Of a stretch of DNA of 64,000 nucleotides, positions 1 to 11,630 are shown piece by piece. Where the stretch lies: assembly GCF_030704535.1 (NCBI RefSeq), contig NC_081823.1:2326501-2390500 (forward strand), in the 5' to 3' direction. The position numbers and the translations under genes were made by a program. The notes beneath the pieces were generated by a model. The model searched no databases. It was not told the origin of the DNA and was given only the letters and a program-made list of their open reading frames with translations. Position 1 is the stretch's first letter, and the number at the start of each line of letters is the position of its first letter. The DNA comes from Vitis vinifera (Eukaryota; Streptophyta; Magnoliopsida; Vitales; Vitaceae).

Positions 1-277
1 CCCACCTGGAGAACTGAAGGATGTGCTTGATGACTGTGCCATGAACTCCTCCTTGGCTGCAGACGAGCTTGATGGGCTGATTGATTTGATTGACTCAAAA
101 GATTATCGTTCTGCTATTGATTACATTCCAAGCCAAGTAAACCATTTGGTGGATTATTGCTTCAACAACTTCTACATGCATCCAAAGCTGACCATGCCCA
201 AGCAGCTCTATGATGCTGCAGCGAATTCTGATAGGGATCTCAATACTATTTCTGCAATCTTGTCTACTCTTGTTTGA
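1..277 (+). CDS. PMEI/invertase-inhibitor-like protein, 3' part only
   Basis: The frame is open from base 2 to the TGA at 275-277 and gives the last 91 residues of a protein whose start lies before the window. The pattern fits the C-terminal half of the plant invertase/pectin methylesterase inhibitor domain: a Cys (DDCAMN) followed by an Ala/Leu helix (LAADELDGLIDLI), a DYRSAIDYI segment, then VDYCFNNF with the second Cys, and a final helix ending SAILSTLV. In that family the two Cys form the second disulfide of a four-helix bundle, and the proteins are usually secreted and inhibit cell-wall invertase or pectin methylesterase. The DLNTISAILSTL ending resembles the usual family C-terminus. The N-terminal half, signal peptide and first Cys pair are not visible, so target enzyme and localisation cannot be judged. 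An AATAAA at 443-448 could serve as its poly(A) signal. Confidence 0.55.
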   Translation, partial: PPGELKDVLDDCAMNSSLAADELDGLIDLIDSKDYRSAIDYIPSQVNHLVDYCFNNFYMHPKLTMPKQLYDAAANSDRDLNTISAILSTLV

Positions 278-1093
278 TAGTACATTTAGTGAGAGGAAAT
301 CAAGGGCAGAAACCCTAGGAGGGATTTCAGATTTTCAGTAGTTTTTTGGAGAAGAATAATGGAGTTTGTGTGTTGCAACTTTCTCTGAAATGTTATGAGT
401 TTTTTGCGGTGACTGCTTGATTTTTTCTTTAAAAATAATAATAATAAAGTAAAATAAAATATTATGAGTTGAGTGATATTAATCGGGATTCAAGTTCAAG
501 GGTTGTCACAGTTAAAAACCTACATATGCATATATAATTTTCTTCTTTATCTGATGTGGGATATCACGAGACAACATCTAAAAATTATATTATCATGTCT
601 CATATCGAAAATGGAAAAAAGTTTTTGACAATATATATATAGAGAAAGAGGTTTTTGACACAATTTTAATTATTTTTAATTAAATACATTAATTTTAAGT
701 ATGAAGTGAGATATAATTTCATATTTTTCCATATGTATCGATTCCAGTTATTTTCATTGAAGAAGAGTGTACACATAAAACTCTATGTATATAAACGTGC
801 CATTTTCCATGAACTTCATTTTGGAAGCTAGAACTTGGGGTACCTCAAAATAAAGACACGTGTCAAAAGTAGGTGTCCCGGAGAATCGACAAGGCCGCGT
901 AAATTGACTGCCCACACCTTCTGAATCTGCCACGTAATCGTCAACCTTCTCCACCAGACAGGCCCCCAATATTTCAGATACTCCGTCAACCTCCACAGCC
1001 AGAATAATAAATTGAAAAAATAAAAATAAAAACAAAATCCAGTAGTAATCGGAGTTATCATCGTCTCTTCATCTTCGACCTCGCAAATCTTCA
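278..1093. other. Intergenic: 3' UTR of PMEI-like gene and Di19 promoter
   Basis: No coding potential is seen. The first 200 bases are probably the 3' UTR of the upstream gene (AATAAA at 443-448). Bases 480-760 are AT-rich with short TA runs. Bases 840-1090 are GC-richer and hold ACGT-core motifs upstream of the Di19 start codon. Confidence 0.6.
855..864. promoter_or_regulatory. ABRE/G-box palindrome in the Di19 promoter
   Basis: GACACGTGTC is a perfect 10-bp palindrome with a CACGTG core, about 230 bases before the Di19 ATG. A second ACGT core (CCACGTAA) lies at 930-937. ACGT elements of this type bind bZIP factors (ABF/AREB, GBF) and mediate ABA and drought responses in plants. Placement before a drought-associated gene is consistent, but function is inferred. 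Confidence 0.5.
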
Positions 1094-4000
1094 ATGGACT
1101 CCGATCACTGGTCGTCGCGTCTTGCGGTTGCGAAGAGGCAGTTCATGCTTCATCAAACCAACAAATCTCATTCAGGTATTTTTTTTTTTTTAAAAAAAAA
1201 ATTGTTTGAAGCTCTAATGTGTGGAATATTTTTTTTTTTTGAGAATATTGTTGAATTTTATGTTTTATTTTTTTGCTTTTTGATTGGTAGATCGGTTGTT
1301 CATCGATGATTTGGAGGTGGAAGACGATATTCCGTGCCCGTATTGTTACGAAGATCACGATATCGCCTCGCTGTGCTCGCATCTCGAGGATGAACATTCT
1401 TTCGAATCCAGAGTCGCCGTGAGTTTTAGTTTTTTTTTTTTTTTTGGTTTTATTTATGTTTTTTGATATGGGAATGATGAATTTTGGCGTTTATATGTGA
1501 ATCAAGCTCTGTTTGTTTCCCGGTAAAATTATTTATTTGTTTTTTATGCATGAACAATAAAAGTTGACTTGTAGGTAACAATTTCTCAAGGAGACTGTTT
1601 TGGAGAAGTGAATAGCTGGAAAAGCTTTTGCAACGTGAAACACAATTTGTGTGTTTAGTTATTTATTTATTTTTGAGTTGTGATTTTATTGGGGAACAAT
1701 TGATTTGATTTTGATATCTGTAAGAGGAAACATAAAACAAAAAGGACAAAAGGGGTTAGATTGAGAGGAGGAGGAATTGAGCTGCTTTTATGAGGATTTT
1801 CATAGATTGATAGCTATTATGAGTTTCTTTGGGCGGAAAGATTGAAGAGAGCTGATTGGTTTCTACTGAATCTTACCGGCAAGCCCCACAAGTTCCAACA
1901 GTTGAATGATTGTGCGCAGTTGATACTTGATTATTCTAGGACAGCAATAAGCAATTCAATGCGGTTTCCTACCCTTTATCTATGAACACCCCCTTCCATC
2001 CTAGTGAAGATCAAATTGGAGCCTTGGTGTTTGATACAATCCCTTAGAGACTTTGTCAAAAGGAAAGTCAGCACGTTTGATCCATTAATTTTTTTCGTGT
2101 CATGAGTTGTGGAAGTTTGTGGTCTTTGATTGGGATTGGAGGAGGGCCTCTTGATTTCATTGGTGGCAGTGTTTATAAGCTCCATGGATTACCTTGTTGC
2201 TGTTTAATGCAATGGATCTTGTGTTATGCTGAAATATGTGATCTTGAAGGTCACCTTCCAGGGTGGTATTGAGATTGAGGAGTCTTCATTTGGGTAGGAT
2301 AGAAGGACTTTTGAATTCCCTTTAAGTCTTGAAGGGAACTGAAGTCAGAGATATGACCGACCATCTGGCCTGTCGGGTGAAGTTGGGGTTGGTTTATTTG
2401 GAGAAACAATTAAAGAAACTGTGTTGAGCTTGGGGCCTACCCTAGGGTCTGGATGGTGGTTCTTACTTCTTATACACTGAAGATTGTCTCATTAGAGTGA
2501 GTGAGTTTTAGAGAGAGATATGGAATAGATGAGGGAAACTTGGTGAAAGAGTGCTAAGAGGAAAGAGGGGTCCCTATAGTTCCTCTTGGGGGCCTATTTG
2601 TACTTTTGTGGTAGCGTATGTTACATAGGTTCGGGTATGGGTGTCAAATGCAGGTGTGTGTCTAGGTGTCTGATCCTTCACAGCTCAAGCTAAAATCACT
2701 TTGAAGTCAATTATAAACAAAAGATAACATATTCTTTTTTTTATATATATAGGCAAAGACGCAATAAAGAGTATATTAAAAGAAACAGGGCGTCCAACAG
2801 CAAGCCCAAAGCATACAAGAGGTATACAACGGGCGCCTATAGGCTAAAAACAAAAGGAAGAGGCATTCAAAAAACTTACCCACCCTCATCTATAGCCCAC
2901 CCACACAAAAAAGTTAAATAAAGAATTAGGCCTGTCAACAATACAACCCTTGGACCAAGACCACAAATTGCTAACAAAAGAAAAAAATTGGACCGACACT
3001 TGGACAAAAAAGTTTCTTTCTTTTATGTTTTACCCTTATTTTTAGGGGGGGGAAATCAACACAATGAATATCCAAAGCAAAACAGCGCAAGGATTTGCAA
3101 ACCCTTGCCCTTGTCGCGCCATATCAACACAGGTTCGTTGGATGAAATTGAAAGAGTCTGGATATCAAAGTTGGTAGTAACATGTCTCTCCATTGATTTG
3201 CTGTTGACAACCGTGGCAACATACCTCTAGCTAATGTCCCAGGTCTCAGTTAAGAGTCTGAATGCTGTTGGAGTGTGAGACTTGGATGTTAGGTCCTTGG
3301 TGAAGTTGCTTCATTGATAGTGTTCTAGGTGTCCCTTTTGCTAGATTACACAGATTTTGAGGGCCATGGGGTTCATCTCTGTTTGTGCAATGTCCTGAGG
3401 TGTCCATATGGGTTTGGTACTTTGAAGCAATATTTGGACGGAACTGTAAGTTGCAGCTTGGAAACTTGTGTTTGTACACTACAAGGGCCATTGGAGTTCT
3501 TGTATCAGTGTTCTTCCACATGCATTCCATTCCATGTGGGTTTTTCAATGTGGAAAAGGTTCTAGTACTATCCAAGCCTCAAAATACTAATACTTACTGA
3601 GATTGAAAAAACATTGTATTGCTAAACAAATTGAACCCTACATTGTTTAGTTTGTTGTTATCATTTATTTATTTTTAAATTTTAAGTAAGAGAATAAATA
3701 AAAAGAAGAGAAGTGAGAGAAGATATTGAACTGTTCTTGTGTGTATTTGTTGATTGGCTGGGTCATTACCAGATTCATCTATAATTAAATATTGCATATT
3801 TGTAGGATGATGAAGATAGTTGTTTTAGACATTATAATTTAGTTTAAGATCAACTCTTTGATAATTGAGAGGAGAATTGTTTTAATTACATTTGGGTTAT
3901 ATTTGGTTGGCTAGATATAGTATGTGATAGTTTAAGATTTTATCCCATGTTTGATTGACAATGGGATAGGATAAGTTATTTTGTCACTTATCTTATGTTC

Positions 4001-6513
4001 AACCAAACATGACATAGGATAAGTAGTAAGATATATTATCCATTTTTGTTTTATATCCCTTCTATATGAAATATGTTAATCCTAAACTGAGATATAGGAT
4101 ATGCATATCTCATGTATCATAATTTTTTTTAATCATTTTTTTATATTTTATATTATTTATTTTACAAAATAAATAAAAATGATTAAATAAATTGAATAAT
4201 GTAATATATAAAAAATTATAAATTCTAAATATTTTAATCATGAATATTATTAAATGTAAGAGATTTTTCTGTATTTTTTTTATTGGCAAATATTAGAATG
4301 CAATACAATTATTGAACATTGAAAAATAATATATATTCAGTTTCATTTTCTTATTTATTTTACAAACTAAATACAAACATAGCATATTACATATATTACT
4401 TCAAGATTTCATGTACATTTTATATGATATCCAAGGATATCATATGACATTAGAAATGATATCTTGGGATATGTATTTCTTAGCCAATGAGACATGATAT
4501 CCTAGAAATACATATTCTATCCCATCCTATCATATCCTATGCAATTCCACCAACCAAACGTATCCTTAATATCTATGTTGGGTTATGGATCATGAGTTTC
4601 TAGTTCTAATATATACAAAGAGGATATGTATCTTAGGATTGGATAAGACTCAAGGCGCTGCAAATCTAAAAGATTGATGGATAACTATATGTCATCAATC
4701 AACCTTTTAGTTAGGTGTCTTTGGATTCTGGATAGAAGTTATTCAATACATTATCTTAAATTTCATTTAGTTTTGAATCATAAATTCAGATAAGTCTGTG
4801 ACATTGGCAATTTGTTTATTGCTATTTTTTCTCTCTAAATTGACTAATTTTCATGATAGAAGAACATTTATTGAACCCAAAAGATACAAGACTGATTCTC
4901 CATTTTTTTTTGTCTTCCTCTCTTTCAGGTTTGTCCAATTTGCTCTGTTAAGATTGCAAGAGACATGCTAGGTCATATAACAATGCAACACAGGCACTTG
5001 TTTAAGATATCCTTTTCATATATTTGCTGCTGAAAAAGAATGAATATATATTTCTTTTAGTCCAGATGATCGAATAAACAATATTGGGTGCCTGTTCTTG
5101 GTGATAACCTTGTTCAACTCAAATAAAAAGGTCTTGTATCTCAACTACTTGTGGTAGGCTTTGAGAAGCATTTTTGCCATTCATCCCCATCAGCAACCAT
5201 ATCCTCTGCTGAAATCATAGCTCCTTAGGATTTTGGTTCTGAGAGATTTAACCAAAAGGCTTTTATGTTGGCTGTCTATCAAAATCCTTCTCCTTTCATG
5301 GCCATAACGTGTCCTTGACTCATTAATATTGCATTTCTGATGTCGTTTTCCTTAACTAAAAGTTACTTGCAGAGGCGTCGTAGATTACGCAGAGTTGCTA
5401 TTCCAAACAGCCAAGCTCTGTCCCTTTTGGGACGGGATCTCCGTGAGGCTCACCTGCAGGTGCTTTTGGGTGGTGGGGGATATCGGCCTAGCAATGCTAA
5501 TGCATCTAATTCACTCACTGAGTCATTGCTCTCATCTCTTGTTTTGAACTTCCCTTTATGTGAAGCCGAAGAGATTACAAAATCTGTGGTTCCTGACCTC
5601 GAAGATATTTCTGGAGCAAATTCATCAAAGAAAACCTGGAATACAAGGTAGTGGATTCAAGTTTCTCTTTATTCCTTTTGGCAAAACATGGACCCACAGT
5701 CTCTAAGACTTACCAAGTCTTGTAATTAGTTGCAGATAGTTCTTGTTTTCTGTTACACACACACACATCTTCTCTTGGGAAGTACAAACTAGATACTTCA
5801 AATGCTTGTTGAGATATGTGAGACCATTCAAGGATATACTGGATGAGACTTGGTGATGCATTAGCAATGACAGAGGTAAATGAGCATCTAGTAATAAGAA
5901 TTGTAAAGGATGTTTTATTTCTTTTAATTCTCAATTTCTTCTGTAGAAAATTTTCAGGAACCAACCGTTCTATACTTCTGTATGCATCTTTGCATTTTCT
6001 TTTTCAAGATGGAAATGATATAAAAACTTGATAACAAATTATCTTGTACTTATGTAAACCTTTTTTGATGTTTGCACTTTAATTTGTTCAAACCTTTTTC
6101 AATGGAGGTCGACCCCTGTGCTTGATAAGTACCAGCCAGAAGTTGCCATTAGGAGGCTTTTGGAATTACAACTTCCTTCATATCCGTTACTGATCTAAAA
6201 GACTATTCCATTGATTAATTATGCATTATAGCATGCGCTTTTATCGTAGATGAAATACTTCATACTTGCATGTAAAAGCCAATAAAATCCTAAAAACGAA
6301 TGGTTTTATTGGTCATTAACTAGAGGTTCCCTATTATATGTCAGCAGTAGAGCTGCATTTGGTCCCTTTGTAAGTTCTAACACTGTTTCTTTCTTGATTT
6401 CCAGTGTCTATTCTTCCTTAAGTTCTGAAGAACGAGAAAAGAAGATCAGACAAACTACTGCAAGAGCAGGGTTCATCCAAGATCTGCTGATTTCCACCAT
6501 GTTTGATGACTAG
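1094..6513 (+). CDS. DI19: Dehydration-induced 19 (Di19) zinc-finger protein, 5 exons
   Basis: Exons 1094-1175, 1291-1418, 4929-5006, 5367-5647 and 6405-6513 join in frame to 225 residues, close to the family's usual 200-235. The protein has two Cys2/His2-type zinc-binding segments, DIPCPYCYEDHD with a downstream His pair and VCPICSVKIARDMLGHITMQH. A basic stretch LQRRRRLRR follows (likely nuclear signal), then the family block SLLGRDLREAHLQVLLGG and a C-terminal Di19_C region (ESLLSSLVLNFPLCEAEE). Di19 proteins are nuclear, ABA/drought/light-linked regulators, some phosphorylated by calcium-dependent kinases; specific targets cannot be read here. Exons 1, 2 and 4 use GT donors. Intron 3 is AT-AC (separate entry). 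Intron 2 is 3.5 kb and carries an L1 tail and a MITE. Without removal of intron 3 the protein would end shortly after HLFK. The ATG at 1094 is chosen because MDSDHWSSRLAVAKRQ is the typical Di19 start. Confidence 0.93.
2735..2990 (-). mobile_element. L1-type LINE 3' end (antisense) in Di19 intron 2
   Basis: A T-run at 2735-2743 (the poly(A) tail read on the other strand) is followed by sequence whose minus-strand translation includes NLWSWSKG and NFFVWVGYR. This resembles NFWSWTKM...SFVDWSG encoded at 44712-44915 (-), the C-terminal end of a plant L1 ORF2. Surrounding intron sequence up to about 3600 may be more of the same or another element; no clear target-site duplication was found. Confidence 0.6.
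3894..4565. mobile_element. MITE-like element with terminal inverted repeats
   Basis: The left end GGTTATATTTGGTTGG (3894-3909) is inverted at the right end as CCAACCAAACGTATCC (4550-4565), 13 of 16 matching. The interior is AT-rich and full of GATATC/GGATAT palindromes, and no coding frame is seen. A related copy lies near 23.3-23.9 kb. It sits in Di19 intron 2. Length (about 670 bp) and structure fit a non-autonomous DNA transposon; superfamily is not assigned because no clean target duplication was identified. Confidence 0.6.
5007..5366 (+). other. U12-type (AT-AC) spliceosomal intron of Di19
   Basis: Exon 3 ends at ...HLFK, followed not by GT but by ATATCCTTTT (5007-5016), which matches the U12 AT-AC 5' splice consensus. 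Near the 3' end, TTCCTTAAC (5348-5356) matches the U12 branch-point consensus, and AC at 5365-5366 lies about 11 bases after the branch A, inside the usual 10-16 range. Removing 5007-5366 joins HLFK to LQRRRRLRR in phase 0. An alternative AG six bases further (5371-5372) would also keep frame and drop Leu-Gln. All three U12 signals are present together, so the class assignment is strong. Confidence 0.9.
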
Positions 6514-8327
6514 TGGAAGAATTGGTCCCATAAGTGAACTGTAAGTTAACTAGTTAATTATGCTGAAAGGAGGCTTTGGAGTGCTCCTAAGGTTCTTTAG
6601 GGCACTATGTATTGTTGGACTGCCCAGCAATACATGCCATTGCCCTCCCTGAATTCTTTTATTGAAGCAGTAATTAAAGTATGTGGAGTTGTTTGATCCA
6701 TCCAAATTGTTCTATATTTCTAAAGCATGTTGACCGACCATTCTAAAGTTTGATAATTTCATCATTACAGCTTAACTACATTTTCAGTGTCTAATTGTTC
6801 TTCTTCACAATTCTAGGCATGCCTCAAGCTTCATAATTTTAGAAATAAGTTCAATTTTCTCAACTTTTTCTGTTTCACTCCAATTTTTATCTTACAAAGA
6901 AAAAGGCTTTTGAATTATCAAGGTTATTTTTCTATACAAACTTTCATTTTCTAACATATTTCTGACATGGATAATATTGCTTTTTGTAGAAACGATCTTT
7001 TAGGTTATTAAAAAAAAAGGTCTATTTCATGTTTAATTAAACTTTCCATGAAATTATCATTTTCGCTTCCCTTCAAGGTGTATATAAACTCTTAACACAT
7101 TGGTAAAATTACCCACCCCATACCATTTTTTTGACTTCTAACAATCCAACCTGAGCAAGGGAACTACTTGAAGCCATGTTCAACAGTAAAAATGCCCATG
7201 ACCAAAGTGGAGGAATCACTCAGCCCTTGGAATCCACATATCTATCAAATAATTGGTGCCCAAGTTCATATTTGAGTGGATGGTTCACTCATTCAAGTTG
7301 GCTTACAGATGAAGTTAAAAGGACAAAATGTGATTCCATCACTTAATTGTTTTCTAGTCAAAATCATAGAATTCTAAAAAAATTGGCAGGCCATGTGGAT
7401 CTCGCCTGAAAAAGACAGACAGATGATGGGCAAAATTAATATGAAACTGGCCAAAACAAAACCAATGAAGAAGATGCTTTCTGGATGGTGTATAGTAGGT
7501 GCATTGTGCTTATCAAACAAATATATTTAAATACCCACATGGGTATCTCCATCTCTTCCATCAATTATGCATTTAACCATGTAAACGCTTTGAAATCCAC
7601 GATGGTTCATTGGGCCTAGAACAGAACAGACAATATAGACACGGAAGGGAGCAGGTTGTGAGCTTAGGGCTCAAGGTTGCAGTTTCCTTTCCATGGATAC
7701 AGAAGAGCAGGGCATTGTGCCCCATGCAGATTGATCGGTGATGTTTTTGTAAAATGTATCAGTGTTTCATGAAATGGAAATATGAAAGGATAATGAACTC
7801 CCAAGTTCATCAGCTAGAAATATGAGATGAGGGTCAATTTCAAGTTCAACTAGATATCAGCACATATGCTAGTTTTCACTATCTCCCCATATATTGTTTT
7901 GTGTAGCACAACTACTTGTTTGTGGGTGTGTACTTTGTATTTGAAATAGTTTACCCCAGAAAATCAAGGATATTGCTTCAAACTTGTATGATTCAGTTTT
8001 GGGAAAATGCCAGTATTTCACCATCTTCAAGCACTTGATGTCACGAGATAATGAACAATTAAGCTTCTAACAGTTCAACTGGCAACTGATAAGCAAAAGA
8101 AACCTTGATTTCCATAGAATTTGTTTGCACCAAGATTTAATGATCAGCTTTCTTTTTATTGTTTTATTCTATACTCTTTTCCCAAAGGTGATAAAACAGA
8201 GAAGGGACATGAACATAGAGCATGCCTTTGCTGATACTGATTGTGCTCAACAAGAACACACATCAAGATGAGAAGCAGGCTAAGAAATGCATTTCTCTGG
8301 CCTCTTCTGATTTGATTTACTGGTTTC
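6514..8327. other. Intergenic between convergent Di19 and transaminase genes
   Basis: Contains the two 3' UTRs. An AATAAA on the minus strand (TTTATT at 8155-8160) is placed well for the transaminase transcript. No further ORF of interest, no tRNA and no clear repeat were recognised. Confidence 0.6.
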
Positions 8328-10312
8328 CTACGCATAGGTGACCAGCAGCCTGTGTGTTTTAGGGCCTGCTACCATATCATCCCAAAGGAGATCCGAGAGC
8401 GCCATCGTTAACTCACCTACCAGTCCTGTCACAAATAAACACACAGTCAATTTGTTGATCAAAAAACTTCTGAGTAGCCCCAACTAGATAAACTGATCAA
8501 ACAAAAGCCAAAAGTTTTTCCATTTCTATTAGGCACCAATGTGGAAACATGTGGAAACCCCATATCAGAGGGGCACTCCTTTGGTGCAGAGAGGATGGGG
8601 TCCCTAAACCTTTGTTTTGTACCATGCAGAAGACTGATTTTTCGGTTTCTGAATGCCTTAGGAGGGAGTGTTCATAAAAAATGTGGGGGAAAGAGGATAG
8701 TTGCATACCATCTCCAATGGGCTTTTCATCCCACATGACTATTGGCAGCAGAGGAAGAGTACTTCCTACATACATCATTTCAGCTGAACCTTTAGCTTCC
8801 TCCACTGTAACATTGGCGGTTCGTACATCTTTCAGTCGTCCCTGCTCAACCAACTTGGGGGCCAGTTCCAGAAGCCTCTTCGCAGTGCACCCACTGAGGA
8901 TCTTGTCAAAAAATGGCAAGATAAGCTCCTTGTCATGAGTTATGAAAGCCACATTCACATTTGGACCTTCTGCAATGTAGCCTTCCTCATCAACCCAGAT
9001 GGAAGCAAATGCTCCCTTCTCTTCAGCTTCCATTACAGAAAGGACATTTGGGAGGTAGTTTACATTTTTCGTAGTGGCAAATAGAGGTGACTTCATGGGG
9101 ATGGTGGATGTTATCACTTTAACCCCTTCTCTGTGCTGATAAATCTTATCCTTTATGACTACAGCATAGAATGCAGATGTTGGGCATCCTGAGGGTGAGA
9201 GAAGGAAATTCCCAGGACCTGAAGTCAACCAGAATCTTAGAGTTCCTTCTGTGCATCGCGATGCTGCTGTCAGTTGAACAAGAATGCTGCGAAGCGTTGA
9301 CCGAGGAAATGGGGAGGAAATCTTTGCCTTTGCTGCTGATCTGAGGAACCGATCAAGATGGGCATCCAGCTCATATAAGTATCTGTGGAAGCAGCAGGTT
9401 CAGCGAGCTTAGTACTTGCTATATGCAAACAACCGAAAATTCTTTCCCAGACTCCCTCTTCAAATTCGTCATATTCCCCACAAGTTATGAAGTTGAAGAC
9501 ATGTGAATATATATACATAGAAGAGAATAATGATTCCTACCCATTGAGAATTATAGATGTATCAAACACACCATGCCCTCTGTGGACCATATGGTCATCT
9601 ATTGGGATCACCATCATGGCTGGATCAAGAATAATTCCACCGAAAACGCTGGAATACATTGCTGGATATGGCTTCTCCTTCCCAGAGTCCCACTTCTCAT
9701 GCAGCTTTTCAACCAACTGATTCATACAACAAAAGAAAGAGAAAACCAAACCAAAGACAGCCCAGATGTTAAAAATATAGTAAAACAACTCAGTGCCAGA
9801 CTTTGTGGCCATCTTGGCTAGTTCAGTGGATAGAAGCAAAGTCTAGACGTTGAATGAACTTCTCCAGAAAGTTTTCGGTTTAATGGTAAGGAATTGAACA
9901 ACTTAAAGCAGAAAGGCAAAAAGGCAGAAGGCAAAATGGTTTTTCCAATAGTATATTTTTTAATCCTGATCCAAATCATATTCCAAAACATTCCAAACTG
10001 TGATATAAGAGCACCTCCAGTGTGATAGTATGATGCTCATGAAAGAGAAATATGGGGGCTGAACTCCAGAGTAGCACTGCAGTGGCTAAAGAAAATCAAA
10101 ATCAAGCCTTACAAAACTAGGTTTTATACCTCAGATGATGATGAGAACACATGAACCCTAAACTCAGTGTCTCTCTCAACCTCTGCTCCAGTCACTGCAT
10201 CTTCATCAAACACATGGACTATCAGATTAAACCAAATAGAAAACCCACCAAAAACCCATAAAGAACAAGTATTACCTGACTTCTGATCTGAAGGGGAGTT
10301 GCAGTTTTCCAT
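8328..10312 (-). CDS. D-amino-acid transaminase / ADC lyase-like, fold type IV PLP enzyme
   Basis: Exons on the minus strand, in transcript order: 10312-10276, 10218-10130, 9716-9541, 9382-8709, 8425-8328; together 357 residues. The class IV aminotransferase domain runs from about residue 58 (PYPAMYSSVFGG) to the end. Visible landmarks are IDDHMVHRGHGVFDT (81-95), TTKNVNYLPN with the likely PLP Lys at 206, and EGPNVNVAF as cofactor-binding loop. Plant relatives include Arabidopsis At5g57850 (described as plastid aminodeoxychorismate lyase in folate synthesis and as D-amino-acid transaminase) and the BCAT-like proteins At5g27410/At3g05190. The N-terminus is acidic-polar (MENCNSPSDQKS..., then VHVFSSSSE) and does not look like a plastid transit peptide, so a cytosolic form is more likely. 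Substrate cannot be decided from sequence. The gene neighbours a fold type I aminotransferase on the same strand. Confidence 0.88.
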
Positions 10313-11079
10313 GGCTAGGGAAAGATCACTGAAAACTCAGCTATGAATGGAAAGGAAAAGGAAATGCTGGATAGTATCGATCAGATGATACCAACAATGA
10401 TTTATTGTCTGTGTTGATATAATATTTTATTCCCTGGGAATGAGGAGTGAGAATGAGCATTTCATCCCTTTTCTCCCAAATGATTATGGTAATGGAATAA
10501 AAATAGAAGGAAGGAATCCATTTTTTGATTTGAACAGCCAGTAATTTGTCTTGCCGTGTTTGGGCAGAACTCAAGCGTGGTCAACCTCCAAGACAAAGAT
10601 CAGGCGGCGACTTCCGTATTTTCTACCATGAATCTGTCCTGTAATAACTTGGCCTTGAATAGGCAATTGGGTTGGTGAGTTGGTTAACTTGGTTCATCCT
10701 CGTCACCATGCCACATCAGTTTGACAACGACTGATTACCTACCATCTGGTGGATCTCCATGTATTTGGTCACGCCAACAATTTGATCCTTATCTTCTATT
10801 TTCATGCTTGTGTAAGTTCAGCATGGTTTCGGAATATGGTGAGTTCTTCTATTTGGAATGGTCTCTGTTGGACCTTCTTTTGGAATTCACTCTACAGAAT
10901 GTAGAGAGCAAGAGGCCAGAAGTTGATGAGGGCTGAACCTAACATCAATCATCTAATGTTCTTTGAAGACAAAAAAACAGCAGAGGGTTCAGGATTTTTA
11001 ACTTAAGGTCACTAGTTTTCTTGATAAAAGATGAGGTTGGTGGACCTGATGTTGAATAAATGTTGTTTGGACTATTTAA
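10313..11079. other. Promoter side of the type IV transaminase and spacer
   Basis: Bases 10313-10440 are the proximal upstream region of the transaminase; a similar stretch recurs at 12002-12120 beside the exon 1 relic. Bases 10880-10960 weakly resemble 12250-12310 (GAGCAAGAGGC... core). No gene is recognised; the short plus-strand ORF at 10721-10936 has no family features. Confidence 0.45.
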
Positions 11080-11630
11080 GTCACTCAAATAGGTTAGGGA
11101 ACAAGCTCAAACCTGCCCAAATGATTTGGAATTCGACCATCCCAACCAACCTGGAAAGGTTCTTTAAAAATATAGTACAGTCAAGCATGGCTGCTCAGTA
11201 GGATAACCTTTGTTTTGTATTTATGCAGAGAAAGGCAAATGGTAAGACAAGCACAATCAGCAGTTGGATTCAAGCATGTTTTTTGATCAAGCTAAGTTTA
11301 CCTATACACAGCATTTGTTCCAGAATTTCATGCTTCTAGGGTGGTTTATTATGAGAAAGTTAACATTGTATTGATAACTTATCTAACTACGAGCTCTCTG
11401 AATCACTACTGGTCTCAGTGACAGTTGAAGCCCACAAGTGTTTGTACCAAATTCACCAAAAAAGGAAGCTCTAACATTAGCTATGACTTATTAGCAAAAA
11501 GCAGTACAAACGGAGCTGAAGGCGAACGATGATTCAATGTTGTGATTGAAAATAGCCATACAATGGAACAAGAATCCAAGGTGCAGGGGTGTCGGTTGCT
11601 GCTCTGTTGGTTGACTACAAACTTTTACTC
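11080..11630. repeat. Duplicated spacer, copy 1 (3' flank of a lost aminotransferase)
   Basis: This stretch aligns in the same orientation with 12370-12857, the 3' flank of the intact tyrosine aminotransferase gene. Shared landmarks include TTGGATTCAAGCATG, ACCAAATTCACCAAA and GGAAGCTCT. By eye the similarity is moderate with many indels, so the duplication is old. Confidence 0.7.

Noticed and set aside
5367-5372. Using the AG at 5371-5372 as the acceptor of Di19 intron 3
   Set aside because: It would also be in frame, but the AC at 5365-5366 has better branch-point spacing, and keeping Leu-Gln before RRRRLRR matches the family as I recall it. Left as an alternative.
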